The notes under the pieces: generated by a model
Database searches by the model: none
What the model was told of the DNA's origin: nothing
What the model saw: only the letters and a program-made list of their open reading frames with translations
Source of the DNA: an uncultured Bacteroidales bacterium
GTDB taxonomy: Bacteria > Bacteroidota > Bacteroidia > Bacteroidales > Paludibacteraceae
NCBI GenBank assembly: GCA_934667275.1
Contig: CAKULK010000021.1
Location: 1 to 22,597 of the forward strand
Length of the DNA stretch: 22,597 nucleotides
Reading direction: 5' to 3'
Shown: positions 14,066 to 21,267 of the stretch, piece after piece
How positions within the stretch are numbered: position 1 is the first letter of the stretch
Layout of the letters: every line of letters begins with the position of its first letter
Program-made: the position numbers and the translations under genes

Positions 14066-14446
14066 TTGTTCGGGTGCGGAAGCAAACGGGCTGCGGCAGT
14101 GGAGAATCAGGTTGTGTGCCTGTATGGGGTGCCGACTGCCACCTACAAGGTATCGGGTACGGTGACCGGCGAGAAGCATAAGCCATTGAAAGATGTACAG
14201 GTCGTGGTGAAGGGCTACAAGAATTACCCTATCACCGACACCCTTCGCACAGACAACAAGGGACGGTACACAGCAGACTACACAGGGTACCCGACTGACA
14301 GTCTGAACATTGTGGTAACAGACCCCAGCGGTGAGTACAAAGCCGACTCCACCAAAATAGAAGTGCCGTGGAAAGAGGGCGTATCGGTCTTCGACCAGGG
14401 CGAACAGACTTTCAAACAGGATGTGCAACTGAAAAAGAACATATAA
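14003..14446 (+). CDS. rSAM/lipoprotein-system-like lipoprotein, copy 3 (divergent)
   Basis: The 147-residue product shares the signal peptide of copy 2 and the lipobox LFGC, but diverges afterwards. It has GSKRAAAVENQVVCLYGVPTAT instead of the Cys-rich ESCSMPCLYG, then KVSGTVTGEKHKPLKDVQVVVKG and LRTDNKGRYTADYTGYPTDSLNIVVTD, the same single beta-sandwich domain. It overlaps copy 2 by ATGA (14003-14006). Copies 1 and 3 probably are the ancestral pair. The gene ends the coupled set; what follows is a 280-bp gap before yicC. Confidence 0.8.
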   Translation: MKKIRLRVLAQVNVLLGAVLALFGCGSKRAAAVENQVVCLYGVPTATYKVSGTVTGEKHKPLKDVQVVVKGYKNYPITDTLRTDNKGRYTADYTGYPTDSLNIVVTDPSGEYKADSTKIEVPWKEGVSVFDQGEQTFKQDVQLKKNI

Positions 14447-14726
14447 TTAACGTGAGTTCGATATAACAAAACTTATAGAACAAAACCCATAAAACCAGAC
14501 AAATATGGTCAAACATTGTTCAAATATAGGCATTATCGGGACTTTTTGAACGGACGGCTACGCCGTATTATCACTAATTAGCCACAAATTCCATGTCTTA
14601 AAATTAGCGCAACTGACGTTAATTACCATGTAATTGACCATTAATTTTTCCTGTTGTATGGGGTGCCTTGTGGGTGCCGCGGCAATGGGGAGAAGATTGA
14701 GCAAGCATATAGAAGAAAAAGCAAAG
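14447..14726. other. Intergenic region before yicC
   Basis: I find no separate gene in these 280 bp. A short GC-rich hairpin (ACGGC-TAC-GCCGT, 14554-14566) might terminate the lipoprotein transcript but lacks a good T tract. The yicC frame stays open upstream to 14634 without a recognisable protein. No TAnnTTTG promoter was found. Confidence 0.5.
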
Positions 14727-15647
14727 ATGATACAGTCGATGACCGGTTATGGCAAAGCCGAAAGCCAGACATTATCTTCGGATAGCGACAAGAAATTGGT
14801 AGTGGAAATACGTAGTCTCAACTCCAAGTCGATGGACCTAAGTGTACGTATCGCTCCGCAGTTGAAAGACAAAGAATTGGAGATACGCAGCCTTATCGGA
14901 CAGCGTTTGGAGCGTGGCAAGGTGGACCTGAATATCTATTACCAAGCCTCCACGGACAGCAGCACGGCGCGTGAGGACAGTACGTTTACGCCCATCAACC
15001 ACGAGGCGTTTGCCTACTACTACCGCGAACTGACGGCGTTGCATCAGGAACTCGGCATCACGGACAACACAGGCTTGACCGACACCATCATGCGCATACC
15101 CGATGTGATGAAGCCGTCGGAAGGCAGCACGATTAGCGATGACGACTGGCATATCGTGTTGGGCACTATCAATCAGGCGATTGAGGCGTTTACGGCATTC
15201 CGCGTACAAGAGGGTGCCGCGCTGCAACGGATGTTCACGGAGAAGTTGGACGGCATTCAGGCATTGCTGGCGGAAGTGGAGCCTTTTGAGAAAGGGCGCG
15301 TTGAGAAAATCCGTCAGCACCTCGAGGCGAACCTTGACAAACTGAGTGCGCAGACCAAGCAAGCCATTGACCAGAACCGGCTGGAACAAGAGATGATATA
15401 TTACCTTGAGAAACTGGACGTTACGGAAGAGAAAGTGCGTCTGACCAACCACCTCCGCTATTTCCGTGAGACCATGGACAGTGAGGGTGCGGGAGTGGGT
15501 AAGAAACTCGGTTTCATCGCACAAGAGATGGGTCGCGAAATCAATACCCTTGGCAGCAAAAGCAACCAGAGCGAGATGCAGATTATCGTGGTGAAGATGA
15601 AGGATATACTTGAGCAGATAAAAGAGCAGGTTTTGAACGTGCTGTAA
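14727..15647 (+). CDS. yicC: YicC/YloC family endoribonuclease
   Basis: The 306-residue product starts MIQSMTGYGKAESQ, the hallmark N-terminus of the YicC/YloC family, and ends with GREINTLGSKSNQSEMQIIVVKMKDILEQIKEQVLNV, the conserved C-terminal helix region. YicC proteins are reported to be endoribonucleases that act in RNA turnover. ATG 14727 is chosen because the family starts there; the longer frame from 14634 is not conserved in character. In Bacteroidota yicC is usually followed directly by gmk and nadD; here an extra gene with inverted repeats lies between yicC and gmk. Confidence 0.95.
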   Translation: MIQSMTGYGKAESQTLSSDSDKKLVVEIRSLNSKSMDLSVRIAPQLKDKELEIRSLIGQRLERGKVDLNIYYQASTDSSTAREDSTFTPINHEAFAYYYRELTALHQELGITDNTGLTDTIMRIPDVMKPSEGSTISDDDWHIVLGTINQAIEAFTAFRVQEGAALQRMFTEKLDGIQALLAEVEPFEKGRVEKIRQHLEANLDKLSAQTKQAIDQNRLEQEMIYYLEKLDVTEEKVRLTNHLRYFRETMDSEGAGVGKKLGFIAQEMGREINTLGSKSNQSEMQIIVVKMKDILEQIKEQVLNVL

Positions 15648-15651
15648 AGTC

Positions 15652-15684
15652 ATTTACGATTTACGAATTTACGATGTACGATTT
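15652..15684 (+). repeat. Left inverted repeat of the yicC-gmk insertion
   Basis: 33 bp made of 7-bp units, matching the right end at 29 of 33 positions in inverted orientation. It starts 4 nt after the yicC stop codon. Confidence 0.75.
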
Positions 15685-15812
15685 ATTGGGTGATTTGAGG
15701 ATATTTGACAATTTTCCACTGATTACGGAAACATTGATGATGTACGATTCGCAAATTTACGATGTACGATTTATTTGATGATTTGTGGATAATTTGATTA
15801 TTTGCTCTGTAT

Positions 15813-16199
15813 ATGGATAAGGAAGAACTGAAAGAACGATTCCGGAAATTCTCGCTGCGCATTATCAAAATGGTAGATAGCATGCCGAATACCATATCGG
15901 GTAATGCTATTGCACGACAAATAATCCGTTCCGGCACATCGCCTGCCGCCAACTACAGGGCTGCGTGCATCGCTAAGTCGGGTAAAGACTTCCTTAACAA
16001 ACTCAAGATGGTGGAAGAGGAAATAGATGAGACAACCCATTGGCTGAGTATCATAATAGACTCGGAAATGCTTGAAAAAGAACGTATTAAACCTCTTTAT
16101 GAAGAAAGTGTCGAACTAAGAAAAATAATCTCAAAGTCCATCGTGTCCATGAAAGAGCGATTGGATGCAGAAGATAGAGACCGTGCAATCCGTAAATAG
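15813..16199 (+). CDS. Four-helix bundle protein (S23/IVP family)
   Basis: This 128-residue protein matches the four-helix-bundle family first seen in intervening sequences of 23S rRNA genes (S23/IVP). It is also related in fold to the Avd proteins of diversity-generating retroelements. Recognisable are FRKFSLRIIKMVDSMPNTISGNAIARQIIRSGTSPAANYRAACIAKSGKDFLNKLKMVEEEIDETTHWLSIII in four predicted helices; the central SGTSPAANYRAA turn is the family hallmark. No reverse transcriptase or rRNA gene is near. The gene interrupts the usual yicC-gmk adjacency and is framed by inverted heptamer repeats. Its molecular role is unknown. No good promoter box was found ahead of it. Confidence 0.88.
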   Translation: MDKEELKERFRKFSLRIIKMVDSMPNTISGNAIARQIIRSGTSPAANYRAACIAKSGKDFLNKLKMVEEEIDETTHWLSIIIDSEMLEKERIKPLYEESVELRKIISKSIVSMKERLDAEDRDRAIRK

Positions 16200-16236
16200 T
16201 AAAACGACAAAGCATGGGCAAATCGTACATAAAAGA

Positions 16237-16269
16237 AAATCACACATCGTAAATTGTTAAATCGTAAAT
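16237..16269 (-). repeat. Right inverted repeat of the yicC-gmk insertion
   Basis: Inverted partner of 15652-15684. It ends 3 nt before the gmk start codon, so it forms the immediate translation-initiation region of gmk. Confidence 0.75.
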
Positions 16270-16272
16270 AAT

Positions 16273-16830
16273 ATGATTCTTATATTTGGGGCGCCGAGCG
16301 GGAGCGGGAAGAGTACATTGGTGAATTATTTGCTGCGCAAAAGAGATGATTTGGAGTTCTCCATCAGCGCGACGACACGTGCACCGCGCGGGCAGGAAGT
16401 GAACGGAAAAGAGTACTATTTCATTAGTAACCAAGAGTTTGAACAACTGATTAAGGAAGACAAACTTGTGGAATGGCAACAGGTGTACAGCGGCACCTAC
16501 TACGGCACGTTGCAGTCGGAGATTGAGCGCATTGAGGCAAAGCATCACCATGTGGTGTTTGACGTGGATGTGAAAGGCGGCGCAAACCTCAAGCGGCTGT
16601 TTGGAGACAAAGCGTTGTCTATATTCGTGGCTCCGCCCAGCGTGGAGGAGTTGCGCCGCAGACTCGTGGGCAGGGCTACGGACAGTCCGGAGAAGATAGA
16701 GGAACGCCTTGCCAAAGCCGAAGAGGAACTGACCTACAAGCCGCAGTTTGATGTGGTGATAGTAAACGACAACCTGCAAGCCGCCGAGCAGAAGTTGGAC
16801 GAAGTGGTGGCTAAGTTCTTGAAGGACTAA
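16273..16830 (+). CDS. gmk: Guanylate kinase
   Basis: Guanylate kinase phosphorylates GMP to GDP with ATP in the cytoplasm. The 185-residue protein has the P-loop GAPSGSGKST near the N-terminus, the GMP-binding segment SISATTRAPRGQEVNGKEYYF, and VVFDVDVKGG. The lid contains RRRLVGRATDSPEKIEERL, and the family end DVVIVNDNL is present. Length is normal (E. coli 207, many Bacteroidota about 185-190). The region upstream of its start is the right inverted repeat of the inserted element, so its initiation signal may have been replaced. Confidence 0.97.
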   Translation: MILIFGAPSGSGKSTLVNYLLRKRDDLEFSISATTRAPRGQEVNGKEYYFISNQEFEQLIKEDKLVEWQQVYSGTYYGTLQSEIERIEAKHHHVVFDVDVKGGANLKRLFGDKALSIFVAPPSVEELRRRLVGRATDSPEKIEERLAKAEEELTYKPQFDVVIVNDNLQAAEQKLDEVVAKFLKD

Positions 16831-16878
16831 AACTGGTGGCTACGGCGGTGTTAAAATAGTTTGTGCTTATCCGAATTG

Positions 16879-16922
16879 TATCGGTTGCCCATCCCTTGCG
16901 CATGGGTTGCGTATCCCTTGCT
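16879..16922. repeat. 11-bp tandem array, 4 units
   Basis: Four 11-bp units start at 16879, 16890, 16901 and 16912, for example CATCCCTTGCG and CATGGGTTGCG. Units alternate between GG and CC at the centre, so neighbouring units are partly complementary and could pair (CCCAT with ATGGG). Confidence 0.75.
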
Positions 16923-17043
16923 GTTTGACACGAGAAAAACGTGGAGAAATACAGGTAGAATTTTGATATAATTTCACTATTGAGCAGGAAGAAAAAGAGA
17001 AAGGAACAGGCTAATCTTCGATAATTACATAGGAATTATATTG

Positions 17044-17131
17044 TATCCTCAAAGGAATCACCTATCAATCACCTACTCTTTACCCGACATTCGCAGAACA
17101 TTCACACAACGTTTACTTAACATCCAAGAGA
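17044..17131. repeat. Degenerate 11-bp periodic array, about 8 units
   Basis: Reading in steps of 11 from 17044 gives eight related units, clearest as GAATCACCTAT / CAATCACCTAC (17055-17076) and CATTCGCAGAA / CATTCACACAA (17088-17109). The array runs to 3 bp before the nadD start codon. Confidence 0.5.
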
Positions 17132-17134
17132 ACT

Positions 17135-17650
17135 ATGGCAAAAATCGGCATATACGGCGGCAGTTTTAACCCTGTGCACTTCGGGCATGTGGGTTTGGCA
17201 GAGTGGATTGCTGGACATACGGATTTGGACGAGGTATGGCTGATGGTGTCGCCCAACAACCCGCTGAAAGACAAGAGAATACTTGCCGACGAACAGGAGC
17301 GATTAGAGCAAGTGAGGACTGCCATAGCCGGCAAAAAGGGGTTAGTGGCATCCGATTTTGAGTTCCACCTACCCCGCCCCAGTTACACCGTGGATACGCT
17401 GCGCGCCCTCAATCGTGCCTATCCCGAACACACTTTCAGTCTCATTATGGGAGCGGACAACTTGTGTATCCTGCCCAAATGGAAAGACTACACCTATATA
17501 TTAGCACATTACCGCATCTTTGTTTACCCCCGTCACGGGTATCAAATAGATTCCGTTATTTATGAAGGAGACATACAAGTGCTACGCGATGCCCCCTATT
17601 TCGATATTTCTTCCACAGAAATACGAAATAATTTGCAAGTACGAAAATAA
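17135..17650 (+). CDS. nadD: Nicotinate-nucleotide adenylyltransferase
   Basis: NadD transfers AMP from ATP to nicotinate mononucleotide in NAD synthesis. The 171-residue protein shows the nucleotidyltransferase motif GIYGGSFNPVHFGH at residues 5-18, the substrate segment PRPSYTVDTLRAL, GADNL, and the C-terminal DISSTEIRNNL (ISSTxxR). It is somewhat shorter than many homologues (about 190-215) but has all core motifs. The yicC-gmk-nadD order is conserved in Bacteroidota. The promoter of the next gene is embedded in its last codons. Confidence 0.96.
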   Translation: MAKIGIYGGSFNPVHFGHVGLAEWIAGHTDLDEVWLMVSPNNPLKDKRILADEQERLEQVRTAIAGKKGLVASDFEFHLPRPSYTVDTLRALNRAYPEHTFSLIMGADNLCILPKWKDYTYILAHYRIFVYPRHGYQIDSVIYEGDIQVLRDAPYFDISSTEIRNNLQVRK

Positions 17651-17663
17651 ATTTGTACCTTTG
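17632..17663 (+). promoter_or_regulatory. Promoter for the HTH-like gene, overlapping nadD end
   Basis: A full match: -33 TTTG at 17632-17635, 20-bp spacer, -7 TACCTTTG at 17656-17663. The leader of about 60 nt contains CCTGC (17683-17687 region) pairing with GCAGG, a possible small hairpin. Confidence 0.8.
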
Positions 17664-17731
17664 TAGCCGTAAAACCTGCGTGGCGATGCAAGTGGCTGAG
17701 CAGGAGAGTATTAACCAAAAATATAAATAGT

Positions 17732-17974
17732 ATGATACGCACAACATTCAACAAACTGAGAGAAGTTAAAGACAGTATGCCACACGGTAGTTCGGCCGTG
17801 ATTGCCGAAGAGTTAGGAATTTCAGCGGATGAGGTTCGCAATTTCTTCAGTGGCACGGCTGCGAAAGGTTATCATATTGAACCCGGTCCGGATGGAGGCG
17901 TAGTGGTATTGGACGACACCCGTATTTTGGATGTCGCTCTCCGCATCGCTTGGGCGAGCAAAAACGCGCTGTAA
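17732..17974 (+). CDS. Small conserved HTH-like protein, putative DNA-binding
   Basis: This 80-residue protein looks like a small Bacteroidales-conserved protein. It has a helix-turn-helix-like segment SSAVIAEELGISADEVRNFFSG (about residues 20-41), followed by YHIEPGPDGGVVVLDDTRILDVALRI. I recall similar proteins, usually annotated as hypothetical or DNA-binding, but no experimental function. It has its own strong promoter. The outer-membrane barrel gene starts 19 nt downstream and may be co-transcribed. A regulatory role for the downstream genes is a guess. Confidence 0.8.
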   Translation: MIRTTFNKLREVKDSMPHGSSAVIAEELGISADEVRNFFSGTAAKGYHIEPGPDGGVVVLDDTRILDVALRIAWASKNAL

Positions 17975-17993
17975 AGATGCGCCTTATAAATAG

Positions 17994-18851
17994 ATGAGAA
18001 AAAAAGTATTAGTCTTCGCACTTGCGCTGATTGGCGCAGGTGCGTTGCCTTGTAGAGCCTATGCAGAGCCAGCAGGCGACAAGGAGTTGGGTCTGTCCTT
18101 TGAAGTGGGAGCAGACATAGTGAGCAGTTACATCTGGCGTGGTCAGAACTTGGGAGGCTTGTCGATACAGCCTTCTGTGACTTTGGGCTGGCAAGGTCTG
18201 TACTTGTCAGGCTGGTGGAACGTAGGTGCCGACAACTGGGCATTCGAGAACCTCAATCCCGAAATGGACCTCACACTCGGTTTTGACCGATGGGGCGTGC
18301 AAGTGGACTTGACGCACTACTACTATTTCGGCGGAGAGAAATTCCTGCTTGGCAACTGCGACATGACATTGGACGACAATGCTTCGCGCAGCACCATGGA
18401 ACTGCATGTCGGTTTCCATCTCGGCGATGTGGTGGAGAAAGTGCCCTTGTCGATAGACTGGTACACCACCGTGCTCGGCGGCGACGGCTATTTGGACGAG
18501 AACGAGGAACTCAAGCGCGCCTATTCCACCTATATCCAGGTAGGCTACGATTTTATATTGCCACTCGGCACGGTGATTGGCGCGAAAGTGGGTCTGACTC
18601 CTTGGCGCGGAGCCTATTCGGGCTATGAAGAGGTGTGGAAAAACGCAGGTACCGTGGCACTGACCAACCTCAATATCCGTGTTGAGCATGAGTTTGAAGT
18701 GGGAGCGTTCACGTTCTCCGTCTTTGGCGAGGGAATGCTCAACTGCTATGGTATAAACAAAGACAACGCCATCACCAAAATCACCGACCGCGCAGAGCAA
18801 CGCATCAACGGTTGCATAGGCGGGAGCATCTATTTTGGCGGCGACTGGTAG
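17994..18851 (+). CDS. Putative outer-membrane beta-barrel protein
   Basis: The 285-residue product has a cleavable signal peptide (about 1-25, ending CRAYAEP) and alternating beta-strand sequence throughout. LSFEVGADIVSSYIWRGQNLGGLSIQPSVTLGWQGLYLSGWWNV resembles the opening of small TorF-like putative porins. The protein ends GGSIYFGGDW, with a terminal aromatic residue as expected for barrel assembly by the Bam complex. Ligand or pore function is unknown. It sits between the HTH-like gene and apbE (19 nt gaps on each side), suggesting one transcript. Confidence 0.75.
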   Translation: MRKKVLVFALALIGAGALPCRAYAEPAGDKELGLSFEVGADIVSSYIWRGQNLGGLSIQPSVTLGWQGLYLSGWWNVGADNWAFENLNPEMDLTLGFDRWGVQVDLTHYYYFGGEKFLLGNCDMTLDDNASRSTMELHVGFHLGDVVEKVPLSIDWYTTVLGGDGYLDENEELKRAYSTYIQVGYDFILPLGTVIGAKVGLTPWRGAYSGYEEVWKNAGTVALTNLNIRVEHEFEVGAFTFSVFGEGMLNCYGINKDNAITKITDRAEQRINGCIGGSIYFGGDW

Positions 18852-18870
18852 AAAATAACAAGTTCATTCT

Positions 18871-19869
18871 ATGCACGGCAAGAAAAAATGGATAGCCTTG
18901 TCGTTGGTGCTATTCGGATTGGCGGTTCTCCTTCTATGGAAAGAAGAATCGCCGGTTCGTTACTACCACAACCAAGGACAGGTGTTCGGCACCTACTACA
19001 ACATCCAATATGAGGGTTCCGAAGACTTTGAGACGGATATTCAAGAGGCGTTTCAGCGTTTCGACAACTCGATGAGTATGTTCAACCCCACCTCAGTGAT
19101 TAGCAAGATAAACCGCGATGAGGACGTGGAGACCGATACCTATTTCGAGCAGATGTGGGCAGAAGCACAGCGTGTGAGTACAGCAAGCGAAGGGGCTTTC
19201 GATATTACCGTTGCCCCATTGGTGAACCTGTGGGGGTTCGGGTTCAAGAACAAAGAGCAAGTGACGCAAGCCAAAGTGGACAGCCTGCTGCCGCTCATCG
19301 GGTATAAAAAAGTGATGCTATACAACCACCATGTTTACAAAGACGACCCACGTATCATGCTGGATGCCAGTGCAGTAGCCAAAGGGCAAGCCTGCGATAT
19401 GGTGGCGACGCTGTTAGAAGACAAAGGCTGCAAGAACTACTTGGTAGATATTGGCGGCGAGGTGGTGGTGCATGGCGTTAACAGTAAAGGGAAGGCGTGG
19501 AAAATAGGCATCACCAAGCCTGTGGACGACCCTAACGGGCAGTCGCGCGAGATGGAACAAATCATCGAGACCAACGATATTTGCATGGCAACCTCCGGCA
19601 ACTACCGCAATTTCTACTACGACGGCAACCAACGCCGCAGTCATACCATTGACCCCCGCACGGGCTATCCCGTACAGCATAACCTGCTGAGTGCCACCGT
19701 AGTAGCAAAGAATTGTATGCGTGCCGATGCTTTGGCAACCGCATGTATGGTGCTGGGTGAGGACGATGCCCTGCAAATGATAGAGGCAAGCGGGGACGCG
19801 ATGTGCTATCTGATTGTGGCACAAGGAGACAGTACCATTGTACTGACTTCGAAAAATTGGAATCTGTAG
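18871..19869 (+). CDS. apbE: FAD:protein FMN transferase
   Basis: ApbE attaches FMN covalently to target flavoproteins (such as Nqr/Rnf subunits) outside the inner membrane, using FAD and Mg2+. The 332-residue protein has an N-terminal signal anchor (WIALSLVLFGLAVLLLW, about 7-23). Family motifs are GTYYNIQY, SMFNPTSVISKIN, FDITVAPLVNLWGFG, LDASAVAKGQACDMVA, YLVDIGGEVVVHG and SHTIDPRTGYPV; the last contains the metal and FAD site residues. No Nqr or Rnf genes are in the window. It follows the barrel gene by 19 nt; bamD has a separate promoter. Confidence 0.95.
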   Translation: MHGKKKWIALSLVLFGLAVLLLWKEESPVRYYHNQGQVFGTYYNIQYEGSEDFETDIQEAFQRFDNSMSMFNPTSVISKINRDEDVETDTYFEQMWAEAQRVSTASEGAFDITVAPLVNLWGFGFKNKEQVTQAKVDSLLPLIGYKKVMLYNHHVYKDDPRIMLDASAVAKGQACDMVATLLEDKGCKNYLVDIGGEVVVHGVNSKGKAWKIGITKPVDDPNGQSREMEQIIETNDICMATSGNYRNFYYDGNQRRSHTIDPRTGYPVQHNLLSATVVAKNCMRADALATACMVLGEDDALQMIEASGDAMCYLIVAQGDSTIVLTSKNWNL

Positions 19870-19898
19870 TGTACAGATGAGCAAAAAGGCGTTGGATA

Positions 19899-19930
19899 TT
19901 TGCATATATCAGAAAAAAGAAGTAACTTTG
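19899..19930 (+). promoter_or_regulatory. Promoter for bamD-rpoZ-coaBC
   Basis: A full match: -33 TTTG at 19899-19902, 20-bp spacer, -7 TAACTTTG at 19923-19930. Confidence 0.85.
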
Positions 19931-19979
19931 TGGGCTAATTTGTGGAGGTAGGTTTCAAAACAGCCTCTTTTCATTGCGA

Positions 19980-20879
19980 ATGGCGATAAGGGTGACTAAC
20001 ATATTGAGTAAGACACGACACCGTATAGGCGGTGCGTATGCGTATATAAATAAGGTGCGGGCTACCGAGATGGCAGTGTGTGCTTTGTGGACGCTGTTGT
20101 TCGTGTGCGGAATGACAAGTTGCGGCGAGTATCAGCAGTTGCTCAAATCGAAAGACCCTGAGTTGAAATACCAAAAGGCGTTGTCGTATTTCAATGATAA
20201 AGAGTACGTTAAGGCACAAACATTGTTGGACGACATCAGCAGTTACTACAAAGGAACCGAGCGTTCAGAAGATGTGTTGGCCTATTTGGCACGTTGCTAT
20301 ATGGGGCAGAAGAACTACGCCTCAGCATCGGAATACTACCAAGCCTATATCCGCAACTACCCCAAAGGAAAGTATATCATGGAAGCACGTTTCCAAGTGG
20401 GGCATTGCTACTATTTGGACTCACCGGACGCACGTTTGGACCAGACGGAGACCAAGAAAGGCATTGAGTTCTTCAATCAGTTTGTGGAGTTGTATCCAGA
20501 GAGTCCTTACGCAGAACAAGCCTACACAGAGATGGGCGAGTTGTATGACAAACTGGCATATAAAGAGTACCTGAACGCTAAACTGTACTATAATTTGGGT
20601 ACATATCTGGGCAATAATTACCAGAGTGCGGAGATCGTGGCGCGCAATGCCTTGCGCAACTACCCCACCAACAAGTACCAAGAAGAATTGAGTTGGCTCA
20701 TTTTGCAGGCAAAGTACCAGCAAACCCTCAACTCCTACGAAAACAAGAAGTTGGAGCGTGCGCGCGATACCGAAGACGAGTATTACAGTTTCATCACCGA
20801 GTACCCCGAATCCAAACACCGCAATGCCGCAGACAAAATCAGCAAAGAGATGCAACGCATCACCAAGCAAAACAAATAA
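19980..20879 (+). CDS. bamD: Outer membrane assembly lipoprotein BamD
   Basis: BamD is the essential TPR lipoprotein of the Bam complex, which inserts beta-barrel proteins. After the lipobox (MTSC) the protein reads GEYQQLLKSKDPELKYQKALSYF. TPR-type helices follow (KAQTLLDDI, YMGQKNYASASEYYQAYIRNYPKGKY) and the characteristic KEYLNAKLYYNLGTYLGNNYQSAEIVARNALRNYP. The start is uncertain: ATG 19980 gives a long 30-residue n-region before the hydrophobic segment, while ATG 20070 gives a short signal peptide with Cys at 18 but no positive charges. A TTG at 19974 is also open. rpoZ follows after 27 nt. Confidence 0.93.
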   Translation: MAIRVTNILSKTRHRIGGAYAYINKVRATEMAVCALWTLLFVCGMTSCGEYQQLLKSKDPELKYQKALSYFNDKEYVKAQTLLDDISSYYKGTERSEDVLAYLARCYMGQKNYASASEYYQAYIRNYPKGKYIMEARFQVGHCYYLDSPDARLDQTETKKGIEFFNQFVELYPESPYAEQAYTEMGELYDKLAYKEYLNAKLYYNLGTYLGNNYQSAEIVARNALRNYPTNKYQEELSWLILQAKYQQTLNSYENKKLERARDTEDEYYSFITEYPESKHRNAADKISKEMQRITKQNK

Positions 20880-20906
20880 AAAGACAAATCAAACAAAACA
20901 ACTGAT

Positions 20907-21242
20907 ATGATAGATTATAAACAGAGTAAAGCCCCCAAAACGACCATCACCAGGGACTTGAACGTATTGACGGACAAAGTGGGCAATGTGTATGAGACCG
21001 TTGCCATCATCGGGAAACGCAGCAACCAAATCAGTGCCGCTCTGAAAAAAGAGTTGGATTCCAAGTTGCAGGATTTCTCGGTGCCTCAAGACTCTGCCGA
21101 TGAGACATTTGAGAACAAAGAGCAAATCGAAATATCACGCAGTTACGAGAAGTTGCCCAAAGCCACTCTGATAGCCACCCAAGAACTGATTGACGGCGAA
21201 TTGGTGTACAACACGGGCAACAAGGACGAAGCACTGAAGTGA
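20907..21242 (+). CDS. rpoZ: DNA-directed RNA polymerase omega subunit (Bacteroidota form)
   Basis: The 111-residue protein resembles the Bacteroidota version of the omega/Rpb6 subunit, which aids RNA polymerase assembly. It carries TRDLNVLTDKVGNVYETVAIIGKRSNQIS, the core omega helix segment, then FENKEQIEISRSYEKLPKATLIATQELIDGEL, the longer C-terminal part typical of this phylum. It lies between bamD and coaBC, a gene order conserved in Bacteroidota. An acidic, variable tail (NTGNKDEALK) follows. The assignment relies on remembered similarity, but the motif pattern is distinctive. Confidence 0.88.
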   Translation: MIDYKQSKAPKTTITRDLNVLTDKVGNVYETVAIIGKRSNQISAALKKELDSKLQDFSVPQDSADETFENKEQIEISRSYEKLPKATLIATQELIDGELVYNTGNKDEALK

Positions 21243-21267
21243 TTGACCATCAACGATTGCAGTTGCA

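Larger units (their letters stand above)
15652..16269. mobile_element. Candidate small element with inverted termini and a four-helix-bundle gene
   Basis: The left end (15652-15684) and the reverse complement of the right end (16237-16269) agree at 29 of 33 positions; both begin ATTTACGATTTA and contain AATTTACGATGT. The left end is a run of heptamers (ATTTACG, ATTTACG, ATTTACG, ATGTACG). A second 50-bp block at 15754-15803 repeats 15666-15715. The unit contains one gene and fills exactly the space between the yicC stop and the gmk start. No target-site duplication is evident and there is no transposase, so mobility is inferred. Confidence 0.5.
16831..17134. other. Intergenic region with two 11-bp periodic arrays
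   Basis: This 304-bp gap between gmk and nadD, genes that are normally close, holds no ORF or promoter that I can support. It contains two 11-bp periodic stretches (16879-16922 and 17044-17131) separated by an A-rich segment. Confidence 0.6.

Noticed and set aside
14634..14726. N-terminal extension of YicC
   Set aside because: The family begins at MIQSMTGYGK; the extension begins at a TTG and has no conserved character. A short likeness of TATGGGGTGCC to lipoprotein copy 3 is probably chance.
15652..16269. Diversity-generating retroelement because of the Avd-like fold
   Set aside because: No reverse transcriptase, template repeat or variable target gene is present nearby.
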